From: Clostridiales bacterium
GTDB lineage: Bacteria; Bacillota; Clostridia; Oscillospirales; Acutalibacteraceae
DNA length: 64,000 bases
NCBI GenBank assembly: GCA_024690965.1
Contig: JAILOG010000001.1
Span: forward strand, 62,001-126,000
Direction of reading: 5' to 3'
The stretch's first letter is position 1. The number at the start of each line of letters is the position of its first letter. A model generated the notes under the pieces. It saw only the letters and a list, made by a program, of their open reading frames with translations. It did no database searches and was not told the DNA's origin. Of this stretch, positions 53,901-63,185 are shown one piece after another. The position numbers were made by a program, and so were the translations under genes.

Positions 53901-56727
53901 TTGTGGTGCCCGATATTTGTGCGTTAGTTATTGTTTTAACCACATTGTTATTTGTATCAAGTATTTCTACTATGAGGCTGTTTGGCACATAAGTGGATGC
54001 TCCTGAATAAAAATTCGGGAACGCATCGATTACTTTCATGTCTGTTACTATCGCATTTCCGGCATTAGTAAGTATAACCCTAAAATCTGCGTCTGTTCCG
54101 ATATTTACGGGAATAGCGTCGCTGTCAACATCCGTAAATGTAACACCATTCTTCTTATACTGTGATTTTCCGTCTATTTGGTAAGAAGCATTTACGGTAA
54201 ATCCTTTAACTTTTTCAATCTTTACAACCTTGTCCGTTCTGCTGCCGTCGCCGTCATAGTCGTTAGCATCTGTTACAAGAGTAAAAGATTTGGGATTATC
54301 CAAGAAATTGCTGACGCTTGAACCTGTTGAGTAGCATCCCGAGTTGCTCGGTATAAACGGTGTATCGTTAGAAGCAGATGTGTAGATATCAAACAACTGT
54401 GCGCCGCCTAACGCGTCTGACGTTACCGTAAGCGGTACGTTTACTCCCTCTACATAACCATCTCTTATTGAAGGAGTATATCTGCCGTTTGTGTCATATC
54501 TTTTTATTATTGTAGAAGCGTCAAAATTAAATCTCCATACTTCTTTTTCGCCGTCATTCGCAAGTTTTGTTATTGTTATCGTATGTGTACCGGATGTAGT
54601 GGTATATTTATTTGTTCCTGCGTTTGTAACAGCAGACGTGTTAAGTTTTATTCCTTTGGGGAAGACAACCGTTGCAACAGGTCCTACCCAGTTTGCGCTT
54701 ACCTCACCTGAATATGTGGGTCGGTCGCTTGCATACATTGAATTATAAAGTGCGTTGAAAAGATACAAACAAGAATTTATATTCTTTGTTTCAGACCCCG
54801 AAGGTGCTGCCAAAGAAATATTTGAATTCTCGGTAACTTGAATATATGCGTTATGTGCAGCTTCTCCCGTTACATAATACAGCTTATTCGTTCTGGTAAT
54901 CACACCCGATGAGTCGCTGTCGGAGCCTACAGTATCAACCCTTGCGTTTCCGTTGTATGTGTAATGAGGCTCATATCTGAGTATTCCGCTGACCTGCGTA
55001 TAATCGCCGTTATTAATACCGTTGTTTGTCTGTAAGCTCTTTTTGTTAGGGGGCAGTATGTATGTACATACTATTGGGGCATAGTCTCCGTCAACTATAT
55101 CGTGAACGTCGCCCTTAATTACACCACTTATTTTTGTTCCGTTTTCCGTATAATACGGTGTTGAAACTACCTTATCTACCCACTCGCCCTCATTAAGCTT
55201 AATATGACGGGCATTGGTAGAATCTGTATAGCTCACTGAACATCCTACACCTCTTGAGGGCAGATTGAACTCAAGTGTTCTTGAAGAAGTGCGACTTTTG
55301 ATATATACCTTAAAGTCCGCACCGTAACTGCTGTTGAATCTGTTTACTATTTGTGAAACATTTGCGGGTATACCGGATGAACGAGTATCATTTTGCCAAG
55401 TATAGCTAACACCGCTAATCGGCAAAATTCCAACGTTTTCAATTCGGTCCGTATAATTAGAAAAATTAGTATTGCTGGAACTCGGATTGTTTAAATCGAG
55501 GCAGAGATGATCATATTTAAGCTTATATGCGTCATCATTCAAATCCTGAATAGGATCAAGAACTATTAATGTCCTTTCTCCGTTTCTCGTTTCAATTCCC
55601 TGCTTCGTGCGAGCCGTAACCTGAGTTGTAAATTTTATTTCATCTATGCTTTGATTTGCAGGAACAAATATCTTAAGACGAGAAAAAGCCATATAGTAGT
55701 AACCTAAGCCTTGCCTGTTTGACGTGTAATATCTTCCTACATTCAATGCCTTGGTATTGCCGTATTTAATTACCAATTTATAACCCTGGGTTATATTTCC
55801 CGTTAAGGTTGTGTGACTGTCAGGCTCTCTGAGTTCAACTTGCACACCGGGAGAAATCTGCACAACGGCGGTGAAAGCGTCATCGGTGTCTACAAGGGGT
55901 ATTTGTGTGTAGCTTCCGTCGGAGTCGGAATTATTCTGATAAGCGGTCTGAACTATCTCATCACTTATATATTGTGTTTCATAATCTCTGTAAATATATC
56001 CCGACTTTATGTAGCTGTCTTGTCTTACCCATGGATCCTGATTTAAAAATCCATCATTTGAAGATACAAGAGGGGAGCTGAGGCTGGTGCTAACCGTATT
56101 ACCTATGGTAGTGTAATAAGTATCAAAAAGAGGCTGATCTTTTTTAACCAAACCAACATGCTCCAACTCAAAAACGCAATAAATGTATGCGTTTAAGTTT
56201 GTTTCGGCGGTATCGGGAGAAGAAAGCGGTATGCTTAGATAATGATTTGTTTTGTCAATTCCTGAAACAGGTCCGTTCTTCACTGTAGTAGAAGTAACAG
56301 AACCGTCTCCTACCTTATACTTAAAATTCTTGAAATACGGCTTCGTCGATGTACTTACGCTTCCGCTTGTGTTGTAAACATCATCTAAAGGCACTATAAG
56401 ATTTCCGCTTGTTGCGGCAGCCGAAGCCTTTATGGTTAATTGTATCGTCAGGTCGTAATCGCTGTCATTTGTACTCTTATTGTTAACATATGCAGTACAA
56501 AACTTACCCGATGACACTTTGTTAAACAAAGCACTGTAAGTTACTTTGTTAATGGTAAAGTTTGCGTCTGCCCCGTGAGGAGACAGATCAATTATTCCGC
56601 TGTGCGATAATTCTGTGACATCGGAATTATTTTTGCCGAAAATATCTTTTATGCTTTCGGCATTAACCGCTATTGCAGATGACATAATAAGCATCAGCGC
56701 AAGCAGTATGGCAAGCAGTTTTTTCAT
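50938..56727 (-). CDS. Giant secreted dockerin protein with eight B-repeats
   Basis: 1929 residues from the ATG at 56727 with AGGAGG upstream. Signal peptide 1-23. Residues about 30-850 are a large adhesin-like region without a recognised fold. About 870-1020 is a DUF11-like domain (VNIGTDADFRVILTNAGNAI), then an SdrD B-like domain (LRINVFLDYNYNGTYESSID). About 1175-1800 holds eight Listeria/Bacteroides B-repeats, several near-identical (FDANGHGTP, TFGGWYLN, LYAKW). An acidic Ser/Thr linker ends in a dockerin (GDVDCNGKVTMEDVVALQKI and INMMDVTEIQKFLAKL, then LIPDLDP). Probably a cohesin-attached adhesin. No transmembrane anchor. Confidence 0.88.
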   Translation of the reverse strand: MKKLLAILLALMLIMSSAIAVNAESIKDIFGKNNSDVTELSHSGIIDLSPHGADANFTINKVTYSALFNKVSSGKFCTAYVNNKSTNDSDYDLTIQLTIKASAAATSGNLIVPLDDVYNTSGSVSTSTKPYFKNFKYKVGDGSVTSTTVKNGPVSGIDKTNHYLSIPLSSPDTAETNLNAYIYCVFELEHVGLVKKDQPLFDTYYTTIGNTVSTSLSSPLVSSNDGFLNQDPWVRQDSYIKSGYIYRDYETQYISDEIVQTAYQNNSDSDGSYTQIPLVDTDDAFTAVVQISPGVQVELREPDSHTTLTGNITQGYKLVIKYGNTKALNVGRYYTSNRQGLGYYYMAFSRLKIFVPANQSIDEIKFTTQVTARTKQGIETRNGERTLIVLDPIQDLNDDAYKLKYDHLCLDLNNPSSSNTNFSNYTDRIENVGILPISGVSYTWQNDTRSSGIPANVSQIVNRFNSSYGADFKVYIKSRTSSRTLEFNLPSRGVGCSVSYTDSTNARHIKLNEGEWVDKVVSTPYYTENGTKISGVIKGDVHDIVDGDYAPIVCTYILPPNKKSLQTNNGINNGDYTQVSGILRYEPHYTYNGNARVDTVGSDSDSSGVITRTNKLYYVTGEAAHNAYIQVTENSNISLAAPSGSETKNINSCLYLFNALYNSMYASDRPTYSGEVSANWVGPVATVVFPKGIKLNTSAVTNAGTNKYTTTSGTHTITITKLANDGEKEVWRFNFDASTIIKRYDTNGRYTPSIRDGYVEGVNVPLTVTSDALGGAQLFDIYTSASNDTPFIPSNSGCYSTGSSVSNFLDNPKSFTLVTDANDYDGDGSRTDKVVKIEKVKGFTVNASYQIDGKSQYKKNGVTFTDVDSDAIPVNIGTDADFRVILTNAGNAIVTDMKVIDAFPNFYSGASTYVPNSLIVEILDTNNNVVKTITNAQISGTTTLSVILPAEEELYPGFSLQLTGKFKVRDDARPNIESNSKITLESKFDNSNKRSVFNQLYRSEDATMDLRINVFLDYNYNGTYESSIDKALSSARVNTKMTTSDDSQFNDTKTLTNSVSIDYSDVEYGKYTTSVSNIKDEHNHSLDSVSKTFEITLEETRAGGTKIVNIPVTPKYIGELYVKYILDNQDVILYSSDSDQIAVPTGTKRVYYDESILGSTKYVLKDGEPSSKIYSLTLQDPIADILFTVVPVDYTVTYVGNGGKTADNQTTLSETHGYNTTVNVKPGTTFTRTGYYFDGWTASGITLADGATTFSMPDGNVTLTAKWGACSYTVWFNANGHGTPSMNSKQVVYDSPYGPLATISAPGYTFGGWYLNSECTGDEIKSTTIVAIAGGHTLYAKWTIINYTIGYNLNGGEVAVENPTQYNVETPTFTINNPTKTGYDFTGWTGTGLSGATETVTIEKGSTGERSYIANWEASQYTVTFDANGHGTPDPASKTVKYDSAYGPLATISETGYTFGGWYMNADCTGDEIKAETIVKTPNDHTLYAKWTPNQYTIVFDGNGSTSGEMTDQDFTYDEEQKLNKNEYERTGYTFDGWKDDEGNKYEDEQTIKNLTPEDGAKITLKVDWKANEYKVTFDANGHGTPSMESKTVVFDSKYGELATISEEGYVFGGWYLNAECTGNAITDQSIVKTAGDHTLYAKWSLAIFKVIYDGNDGTIGTKKSYEKNAEYKSIVTVDTNNFENTGYVFIEWNTKADGTGTIYDEANTFEMPAHDVTLYAQWEKAGFYITYKGNGGLDKDSKDTVEKPHLSNMPAEIAANMFERKGYEFLGWSKEQITKEINDKNINEIDINSFYQPGDFYLDGESITLYAVWKKIDDGSYMDVSDTDKNTDTTGPHDGSDTSTEKDTEDSEEPVPSKPLYGDVDCNGKVTMEDVVALQKIMAKLATHEEYGEMSRINSDCVHDDVINMMDVTEIQKFLAKLIPDLDP
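51278..53150 (-). repeat. Array of eight B-repeats in the 1946-aa protein gene
   Basis: Eight modules of about 70-85 residues, each with a xVxFDANG-type first strand, a GYxFxGW centre and a closing LYAKW-type strand. Three copies share the GHGTP...LATIS...GGWY form, interleaved with divergent copies, suggesting duplication of larger blocks. Confidence 0.8.
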
Positions 56728-56778
56728 TTTAAAACCTCCTAAGATTTTACTGTAGTTTCGCCAAAATACCACGCTCAA

Positions 56779-56807
56779 ATTGTATCACAAATCGCTGTTA
56801 ATGTCAA
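56779..56807 (-). promoter_or_regulatory. sigma-A promoter of the 1946-aa protein gene
   Basis: Minus strand TTGACA (56807-56802), 17-bp spacer, TACAAT (56784-56779), about 50 bp upstream of the ATG at 56727. Eleven of twelve consensus bases match. Confidence 0.82.
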
Positions 56808-56827
56808 TTATTTTTATTAAAAATGAA

Positions 56828-56855
56828 TAAAAAAACGCAGGCCGATAAACCTGCG
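56828..56855 (-). terminator. Terminator of the TagGH-AraD operon
   Basis: CGCAGG (56836-56841) pairs with CCTGCG (56850-56855). On the minus strand a T-run of seven follows at once. It lies right after the araD stop at 56864. Confidence 0.85.
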
Positions 56856-56863
56856 AAAACAGT

Positions 56864-57559
56864 TTAATTTTTACTTTGTCCGTAATACGCATCCGGTCCG
56901 TGCTTGCGCGTATAATGCTTGTAAAGCAAATAACCGTCAATTTTCCCGATATCGGGATTAATCCGTTCGGAAAGCAGTGCCATCTTTGCGACCTGCTCCA
57001 TAACCACAGCGTTGTGCACAGCCTGCATACAGTCTTTGCCCCACGCAAACGGACCGTGCTTGCTTACAATAACACCCGGAACAGCCACAGGATCAATATT
57101 TTTGAATTTATCTGCAATTACCAGCCCCGTGTTTTTCTCATATTCGTTCATTACCTCTTGTTCGGTAAGCGGTCGGGTGCATGGAATATTGCCGTAAAAA
57201 TAGTCTGCGTGAGTGGTGCCGTAAGCAGGGATATCTCTGCCCGCCTGCGCCCACGAGGCAGCGTATGTCGAGTGGGTATGGATTATACCGCCGATGTTTT
57301 CAAAAGCCTTGTACAGCTCTATGTGAGTAGGTGTGTCTGAGGAAGGGTTCAACTCGCCCTCTACAACATTTCCGTTCAAGTCTACCACGACCATATCCTC
57401 AGGCTTCATATCTTCATATTCAACGCCGCTGGGTTTTATTACCACTAAGCCGCTTTCACGATCAATTTCGCTTACATTTCCCCATGTAAACGTAACAAGG
57501 CCGTATTTCGGAAGCAGCAAATTTGCCTTTAATACTTTTTCTTTAAGCTGTTCAAGCAT
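56864..57559 (-). CDS. araD: L-ribulose-5-phosphate 4-epimerase
   Basis: 231 residues, normal for AraD. ATG at 57559 with AAGGAG upstream. Class II aldolase fold: [26 protein letters not shown], the metal histidines in [16 protein letters not shown], and [19 protein letters not shown] late. It interconverts L-ribulose-5-phosphate and D-xylulose-5-phosphate. No araA or araB is near. It begins 31 bp after the LicD fusion gene and is the last gene of the envelope-polymer operon, so it may supply a pentulose phosphate for a CDP-polyol rather than serve arabinose catabolism. Confidence 0.93.
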   Translation of the reverse strand: MLEQLKEKVLKANLLLPKYGLVTFTWGNVSEIDRESGLVVIKPSGVEYEDMKPEDMVVVDLNGNVVEGELNPSSDTPTHIELYKAFENIGGIIHTHSTYAASWAQAGRDIPAYGTTHADYFYGNIPCTRPLTEQEVMNEYEKNTGLVIADKFKNIDPVAVPGVIVSKHGPFAWGKDCMQAVHNAVVMEQVAKMALLSERINPDIGKIDGYLLYKHYTRKHGPDAYYGQSKN

Positions 57560-57590
57560 TTGATTCACTCCTTGTTTTAAACGAAATATT

Positions 57591-59546
57591 TTAAAACAGT
57601 TCTCCACGACAATCTATATGTCTGAAACTGTCATCCGGATCATCTTTCACATATTTTCCCAAATCTATTCTTGTAAGATTATGTCCCGATTTTCTTGTAG
57701 AATACGGCAGCAGCTCGTTATATCTGTCGCCGTACCAATGTCTTAAATATTCATCATATTTTGCGGGTGCGGGAAATACTCTGTCTTCAAACTGCATTGG
57801 TATAACATCGTCGAAAAAGTCCGCCGGAAAAGCGCCTCTTTTAAGATTCATTCCAACACCGTCGATAAGGTGCTTACCGTGCTTTTTGAAATTATAAAAC
57901 CTCAGCAAAAATTCAAATACACCATGGAAAAACCCAAACGGTATGATCCTCATAACGGGAAGCAAAATTCTTGACTTGTAGTAATGCACGTTTTTACGCG
58001 GCTTGTTATACCATTTTATATTAAGCACCCGTTTCCAGGCGTGGAGTGCGTTTATATGAAGCTTTTGCAGAAATTTAAGATCCGATGTTTTATCGTAAAC
58101 AAGTATATCTATAAAAAATCCGTTTTCTATCAAAAACTTTCCCGAAAAGCTCGTAGTGAAAAATGTGTCTTTAAGTCTTACTTTGTCGAAAATGTAGTGG
58201 CTCGTCTTTTCGTCACGATAAGACTGATAGCAAAAGCCTTCTTTAAGCTCTTTCGGACATACCTTTTTAAATTTATTGTAGTCTTTTCTGAGCATTCCTA
58301 TATCAAAGTCATCGTCCCACGGGATAAAGCCTTTGTGCCTTACGGCGCCCAAAAGCGAACCGCCGACCATAAAATACTTTATATCGTGCTTTTTGCAAAT
58401 ACGGTCTATTTCGTCCATCATAACAAGCTCGGTTTGTTTTATTTTAGTAAGCTTGCCGTCGTAACATTCTTCGGTCACATAATACCCCAGATCAAGCTCG
58501 GGCAAAAGGCTCACCATACATTTATAAAGCTGTTCATCCGGAGTGGAAAGCAATCTCATACCGAGAGACAGTATTTTTCTTGATTCCACACGATAGCTTT
58601 TCGGCTTTTTGGCATCGACACCTATAAGATCAAGCGTAACGCCTTTTTTAGAAAACAGCTTATAAACCTCAGTTGCTATATCCAGCTTTGTAAAGCTATA
58701 AGGCGCAATATTGTAAATGTTACCGTTGGGCGCGGTAAAAAGTATAAAGTAAACAGCATACATCGCAAAACGTATATAGCACGCAGAAAAAACATCAGAA
58801 GCTTCGCTTTTGTTGAGTGTTATTTTTCCGGTTGTTTTTATTTCATCGGCAATTTTCGGCAAATTAAGCATATTCTCGTCGCTTACCATCGGTCCGAAAA
58901 TATTGTCAAATCTGGCGCATTCTGCGAAAAGTCCTTTTTTTACATAATCACGCAAAATTCTTTCCGCATTCAACTCAAAGGCTTCTATGCTGTCCAAGTC
59001 TTTTTGGGAATTAATGACCTCATATTCCACCTCAGAAACCGCCGTATATGGCTCTTTGATTTCCTCCATGGGAGGTATTATATTTACGCACAAAAACTTG
59101 GCGTCACGGCGCTCACAGGCGCAGTCAAGCCAAGTTTTTAAATTATTGAGCTTATTGTTTTTGATTTCTGCGGATTTGTATTTTTCAAGCCTTGTGTTTA
59201 TAAAATAGATAAAGAAGGTCTGAGAATCCGAGTTTTCGCGTTTGATATAATCACTGTATCCGTTGTACATATTTATACAAGGAACGTCCTGTGAAATTTT
59301 TGTACTAAGGTCGTCCAAAATGTCTTTGTGAGAGGCTTCCCCCTCGAAAACAACATTTACTTCGGCGTCAATAATGCCCTTTGACGCCGCGTGTGCAAAG
59401 CTACCCGCAAGATAAAACATAAGGCTGTGCTCATCACACACAAGCGTTATCTCGCGGTGTTTTCTGTTTGCTTTTATAAAATTTATATTTTTTGATAAAA
59501 GGGTGCTTACCACATCTATTTCATCAAAGACAAATTCATTTATCAA
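57591..59546 (-). CDS. LicD phosphotransferase with N-terminal degenerate SDR domain
   Basis: 651 residues, TTG start with AAGGAA upstream, overlapping the SDR gene by 4 bp. Residues about 375-640 are Lic[21 protein letters not shown] and WDDDFDIGM, the nucleotidyltransferase-like metal site. LicD proteins transfer phosphocholine or polyol phosphates to glycans. Residues 1-360 follow the extended-SDR pattern of the next protein ([10 protein letters not shown] ... [16 protein letters not shown] versus LSYIFGPGMK ... EAYNIASGLCTTTIAGIA), but the GxxGxxG loop and YxxxK are gone ([14 protein letters not shown] in place of [19 protein letters not shown] in place of YPLSKKACE). The N-domain is thus a pseudoenzyme. 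Confidence 0.85.
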   Translation of the reverse strand: MINEFVFDEIDVVSTLLSKNINFIKANRKHREITLVCDEHSLMFYLAGSFAHAASKGIIDAEVNVVFEGEASHKDILDDLSTKISQDVPCINMYNGYSDYIKRENSDSQTFFIYFINTRLEKYKSAEIKNNKLNNLKTWLDCACERRDAKFLCVNIIPPMEEIKEPYTAVSEVEYEVINSQKDLDSIEAFELNAERILRDYVKKGLFAECARFDNIFGPMVSDENMLNLPKIADEIKTTGKITLNKSEASDVFSACYIRFAMYAVYFILFTAPNGNIYNIAPYSFTKLDIATEVYKLFSKKGVTLDLIGVDAKKPKSYRVESRKILSLGMRLLSTPDEQLYKCMVSLLPELDLGYYVTEECYDGKLTKIKQTELVMMDEIDRICKKHDIKYFMVGGSLLGAVRHKGFIPWDDDFDIGMLRKDYNKFKKVCPKELKEGFCYQSYRDEKTSHYIFDKVRLKDTFFTTSFSGKFLIENGFFIDILVYDKTSDLKFLQKLHINALHAWKRVLNIKWYNKPRKNVHYYKSRILLPVMRIIPFGFFHGVFEFLLRFYNFKKHGKHLIDGVGMNLKRGAFPADFFDDVIPMQFEDRVFPAPAKYDEYLRHWYGDRYNELLPYSTRKSGHNLTRIDLGKYVKDDPDDSFRHIDCRGELF

Positions 59547-60619
59547 TTTGGTTCATTCCTTGAAACATTTTTTAGCTCAGATTGTTCTTCTACCGTATTC
59601 TTTAAACCTGTTTTTAAGTCTACACGGGAACGCCAGCCGAGAGCTTCAAGCTTTTTGGGTGACAAAACGGCATTTTGTATAAGTGAAAAACGTTTTAGTT
59701 CCGTTTCGCAGGGAAGCTCATATTTAACAGTCAAGCCCTTCTCGGGATAGAGAGAAACGAGCGTTTCCGCAATTCCCGCTATCGTTGTGGTGCAAAGCCC
59801 GGAGGCAATATTGTAAGCCTCTCCGTTTTTGCCTTTTAAAAGCACGGTCAAAAGTCCCGTTACGGCATCGGTTATATATGTGTAAGAGCGAAGCTGCTCG
59901 CCCTTGCTTTTCATAACTATATCTTCATTGTTTGCTACGCATTTTGGAAAAACTGCAACAATCTTGCTGTCGCCCGGTTTCATTCCGGGCCCGAAAATAT
60001 AGCTTAATCTGCCTATTTTTACATTTAAACCGTATTCGTCCGCATAGCTTATAACCAGAGTTTCGCAGGCTTTTTTACTCAGCGGATAGCAGGAACGCAC
60101 CTTCGCTGAATTGATGTATCCGCTGTCATCCTCGTTTATAAGTCCGTCTCCGTTTATCGCGCCGTAAATCTCTATAGTAGAGACATACAAAAAGCTCTCC
60201 GCTTCTACCCTTTTCGCATAATCCAGCAAATTAAGAGTGCCGTAAAAATTGGTTTTCATCGTCTCAACGGGATATGCGGAATATTCTTTAGGCGCAGCGT
60301 TTGAAGCGCAATGGACAACATAGTCGGCACGTGTATCAAGCGTGATCTTTTCGCATACATCCTGCTCGCAAAAGCTTAACATACCGCTTGTAAGATATTC
60401 GGCAAACATAGCCTCTGCTCTTTGTCTGTTGCGCACAAGAGCAATAATATTAATTCTTTTATTATTGCTGAGAGCGTGATTTATGAGAGCATGAATCACA
60501 AAGGAACCGATAAATCCCGTTGCGCCTGTTATCATAAGTGTTTTTTCGTACAGCTTTTCCCATGGTATATCGATGCTTTCAGACACCGACAAAATATCTC
60601 TTTTTAATACACTGTTCAT
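59543..60619 (-). CDS. NAD-dependent epimerase/dehydratase (extended SDR)
   Basis: 358 residues from the ATG at 60619; a TTG at 60640 is possible but neither has a clear ribosome site, so translation is probably coupled to the upstream gene. The NAD loop is MITGATGFIGSFVIHAL and the catalytic pair is in CYPLSKKACETLV (YxxxK). A Thr in LYVSTIEIYG completes the triad. The substrate is unknown. In polyol-phosphate operons SDRs of this kind can act as reductases or epimerases on the sugar precursor. Confidence 0.88.
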   Translation of the reverse strand: MNSVLKRDILSVSESIDIPWEKLYEKTLMITGATGFIGSFVIHALINHALSNNKRINIIALVRNRQRAEAMFAEYLTSGMLSFCEQDVCEKITLDTRADYVVHCASNAAPKEYSAYPVETMKTNFYGTLNLLDYAKRVEAESFLYVSTIEIYGAINGDGLINEDDSGYINSAKVRSCYPLSKKACETLVISYADEYGLNVKIGRLSYIFGPGMKPGDSKIVAVFPKCVANNEDIVMKSKGEQLRSYTYITDAVTGLLTVLLKGKNGEAYNIASGLCTTTIAGIAETLVSLYPEKGLTVKYELPCETELKRFSLIQNAVLSPKKLEALGWRSRVDLKTGLKNTVEEQSELKNVSRNEPN

Positions 60620-60641
60620 ACAAAACGCACGTCCAAACAAA

Positions 60642-61355
60642 TTATTTGCAGTCTCTGACTTTAAGATAAGCCTTTAAAAGCTCGATATGTTCGGGAGTCG
60701 TGATCTTAAAATTCATTTCGTCTCCCCAAACAATGTGTACTTTTTCGCCAAGTTCTATAAGTAATGTGCAGGTAGCGACTGTATCTGTTATGCCGCGCTT
60801 GATTGCCTCGTTGTGAGCCCACACAAATTTTGAGAGACGCAAGCTTTGCGGCGTTTGTGTTTTTATTATGTTGTTACGGTCTATTACATTGGAGGATTCC
60901 GCGCCGCACTCGTTGTGCTCTTCACTGTAAAGTATAGCTTCTGTAGCAGGTAAAGACGTTATAGCAGTGCCGTATTTCTCAACAGCCTCTATATTTCTCT
61001 TGATAATATCGCATGAAACAAGCGGACGTACAGCGTCATGGATGATAATAATATCATCTTCGCTGCAATTCTCTCGCAAAAGGTTCATACCGTTTCTCAG
61101 AGATTCCATGCCTGTTGCGCCGCCGGCGGTAATATATTTAAGCTTTGTTATGCCGAATTCTGCGGCCCATTTTTTAAGCTCGTCCTCCCAGCCTTTAAGG
61201 CACACTACGGCAATGGCGTCAATATCCGCGCAACGCTGAAAGCTCTCAAGAGTGTACATAATAACGGGCTTGCCCTCAACCTGCAAAAATTGCTTAGGCA
61301 CATTCATTTCCATACGGCGTCCGACGCCGCCCGCAATCAAAAGTCCAATATTCAT
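60642..61355 (-). CDS. IspD/TarI-like cytidylyltransferase
   Basis: 237 residues from the second ATG (61355), nine bases from AAGG; an ATG at 61361 sits too close. The CTP loop is LLIAGGVGRRMEMNVPKQFL, then IIIHDAVRPLVS and KTQTPQSLRLSKF, shared by IspD and TarI. The neighbours (LicD, SDR, TagGH) favour a role in making a CDP-alditol such as CDP-ribitol or another pentitol rather than isoprenoid synthesis, but sequence alone does not settle it. Confidence 0.85.
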   Translation of the reverse strand: MNIGLLIAGGVGRRMEMNVPKQFLQVEGKPVIMYTLESFQRCADIDAIAVVCLKGWEDELKKWAAEFGITKLKYITAGGATGMESLRNGMNLLRENCSEDDIIIIHDAVRPLVSCDIIKRNIEAVEKYGTAITSLPATEAILYSEEHNECGAESSNVIDRNNIIKTQTPQSLRLSKFVWAHNEAIKRGITDTVATCTLLIELGEKVHIVWGDEMNFKITTPEHIELLKAYLKVRDCK

Positions 61356-61382
61356 ACCCATTCACCTTTTATATCCTTTATA

Positions 61383-62117
61383 TTATTTTTTCCGGCTTTC
61401 GTTATACATATTTACGGCTTCATTTACATCTCCGTCAAACATAACGCAACCTTTTTTAAGATATATAGCTCTGCTGCATATTTCCTGTATGCCGTCTTTT
61501 GAGTGGCTTACATACAGCACCGTAATTCCCTGTTTAATGATCTCGTTGATTTTAGCTTTGCATTTTTTCTGAAACGCGGCGTCTCCAACGCTGAGCGCCT
61601 CATCTATTACAAGAATATCGGGGTCGATATTAACATTTATCGCGAAACCCAGCCTCATTTTCATACCGCTTGAATATGTTCTTACGGGTTGGTCTATATA
61701 TTCGCCCAGCTCGGCAAATTCTATAACACGTTCTTCTATCTGCTTTATATATTCATCTGTAAGGCCCAATATATAGCCCTTAAGGTATATATTTTCTCGT
61801 CCTGTCATTTGTGCCGAAAAGCCTGCGGTAAGCTCAAGCAAAGCGGCAACCTTGCCGTTTACGGTAACATGACCGCTTGTGGGAAAGGTTACGCCCGTTA
61901 TCATCTTGAGCAGGGTGGATTTTCCAGCGCCGTTTGCGCCGATTATACCCACGGCTTCGCCTTTGGCTATTTTAAGGTTGACGTCTTTTAACGCCATATG
62001 CTTTTTGGCGCCCTTGACCTCTTTAAAAAGCGACACAAACCGTTGATTGTCATTTTTATATAAAGTATATTCCTTACTCACATCTTCAAATGTGATGATA
62101 GGATTCTCGATTTCCAT
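61383..62117 (-). CDS. tagH: Polysaccharide/teichoic acid ABC exporter ATPase (TagH/Wzt type)
   Basis: 244 residues. Walker A is IGANGAGKSTLLKMI, the signature is RTYSSGMKMRLGFA (with IDQPV before it), Walker B is DILVIDEALSVGD, and the H loop is VLYVSHSKDGI. The length equals a bare ATPase with no C-terminal carbohydrate-binding domain. It pairs with the permease encoded 23 bp upstream to export a lipid-linked polymer. Confidence 0.92.
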   Translation of the reverse strand: MEIENPIITFEDVSKEYTLYKNDNQRFVSLFKEVKGAKKHMALKDVNLKIAKGEAVGIIGANGAGKSTLLKMITGVTFPTSGHVTVNGKVAALLELTAGFSAQMTGRENIYLKGYILGLTDEYIKQIEERVIEFAELGEYIDQPVRTYSSGMKMRLGFAINVNIDPDILVIDEALSVGDAAFQKKCKAKINEIIKQGITVLYVSHSKDGIQEICSRAIYLKKGCVMFDGDVNEAVNMYNESRKK

Positions 62118-62140
62118 ATGATCTTTCCTTATTTCGTTTA

Positions 62141-62968
62141 TTACATAACATCAGGCAGCTTTTTGCGCAAACGGGAATAATTGAACATTCCCAAAAAGAA
62201 AAGCCCGACAAACTCCGCCAGTATTATTACAAGCTCCGTTTTATATTCAAAGAACCATCTGTCATACAAAAACGCGTTTCTGAAACCGTTTACAAAGAAG
62301 TTAATGGGATTAAACAGCATTATTTTTTCAAGCGCGTGATTTGGGAGATCGTAGCTGTTGTAAACGATACCCGAAAGCCAGAAAACGCCTGCCATTATCG
62401 AGATTATAATATTTTCAAAATCGCGGCTTATTGCGCTCATGGGCGCGGTAGACCACGCAAGCAGCAAAAAGAACGCAAACATAAAAGGGCAATATATGAA
62501 AAATTGCAGATTATAAATGCTTACCCCGTGTACTATCGCAACATATACATACATTATTACCGTCAAAAACAGGTTTACGTATAGCCTTGACAAAACGGTG
62601 TAGGTCGGTATTGTGGAAACGGGGAAATTGACCTTTGTAACGAACTGGCTGTTAAGCCTAATTGAGCGTGAGCCCATCAGGATAGAATCCTGAATGAAGA
62701 ACCAAGGGATAAAGCCGACAAGCATAAACAAAAATCTGTCAAAGTGAAGTGTGTTTCCGTGAATAAGCACATCCACGCCGCCTGATTTTTTTAAGCCTAT
62801 TGAAAAGGCAAACCAATACACGAACAAAGTGAAAGCAGGTTTTATGATCGCCCAAAAAGGACCGATTAAAGCACCTTTATATGTTTTTAAAAGCTCATTT
62901 TTCGCAAGCAAAAATATCTGCTTACCGAAATGCCTGTGTTCTTTAAATATAGTAAAAAACGGGAGCAA
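62141..62968 (-). CDS. tagG: Polysaccharide/teichoic acid ABC exporter permease (TagG/Wzm type)
   Basis: 275 residues from a TTG at 62968, seven bases after AAGG; the upstream frame lacks a ribosome site. Six helices of the ABC-2 type, with the family N-terminal pattern AKNELLKTYKGALIGPFWAI and the late FNPINFFVNGFRNAFLYDR motif. First gene of the operon; exports the polymer built by the downstream enzymes. Confidence 0.92.
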   Translation of the reverse strand: MLPFFTIFKEHRHFGKQIFLLAKNELLKTYKGALIGPFWAIIKPAFTLFVYWFAFSIGLKKSGGVDVLIHGNTLHFDRFLFMLVGFIPWFFIQDSILMGSRSIRLNSQFVTKVNFPVSTIPTYTVLSRLYVNLFLTVIMYVYVAIVHGVSIYNLQFFIYCPFMFAFFLLLAWSTAPMSAISRDFENIIISIMAGVFWLSGIVYNSYDLPNHALEKIMLFNPINFFVNGFRNAFLYDRWFFEYKTELVIILAEFVGLFFLGMFNYSRLRKKLPDVM

Positions 62969-63033
62969 ATGATCACCTTCCAAATAATATACCCCACGAA
63001 TGCAAAACACACATAGCGCAGAATAACAAGTAT

Positions 63034-63061
63034 ATTTTAGTACTTTTTTTTATTTTGTCAA
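63034..63061 (-). promoter_or_regulatory. sigma-A promoter of the TagGH-AraD operon
   Basis: Minus strand TTGACA (63061-63056), 16-bp spacer, TAAAAT (63039-63034), about 65 bp upstream of the permease start. Confidence 0.65.
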
Positions 63062-63185
63062 CCTTAATATGGTTTTTTTGTCATTTAAGACATAAAAAGT
63101 GCGTATTATCAAATATATTTATAATTATTAATCTAAGCTGCAATATCAAATTTCACACATTTAAAAAAGCCGTCTTGAAAACATA

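Noticed and set aside
51478-55163. Long plus-strand open frames opposite the 1946-aa protein gene
   Set aside because: Low-complexity shadows of a repetitive, biased coding strand, with no starts, domains or promoters that support them.
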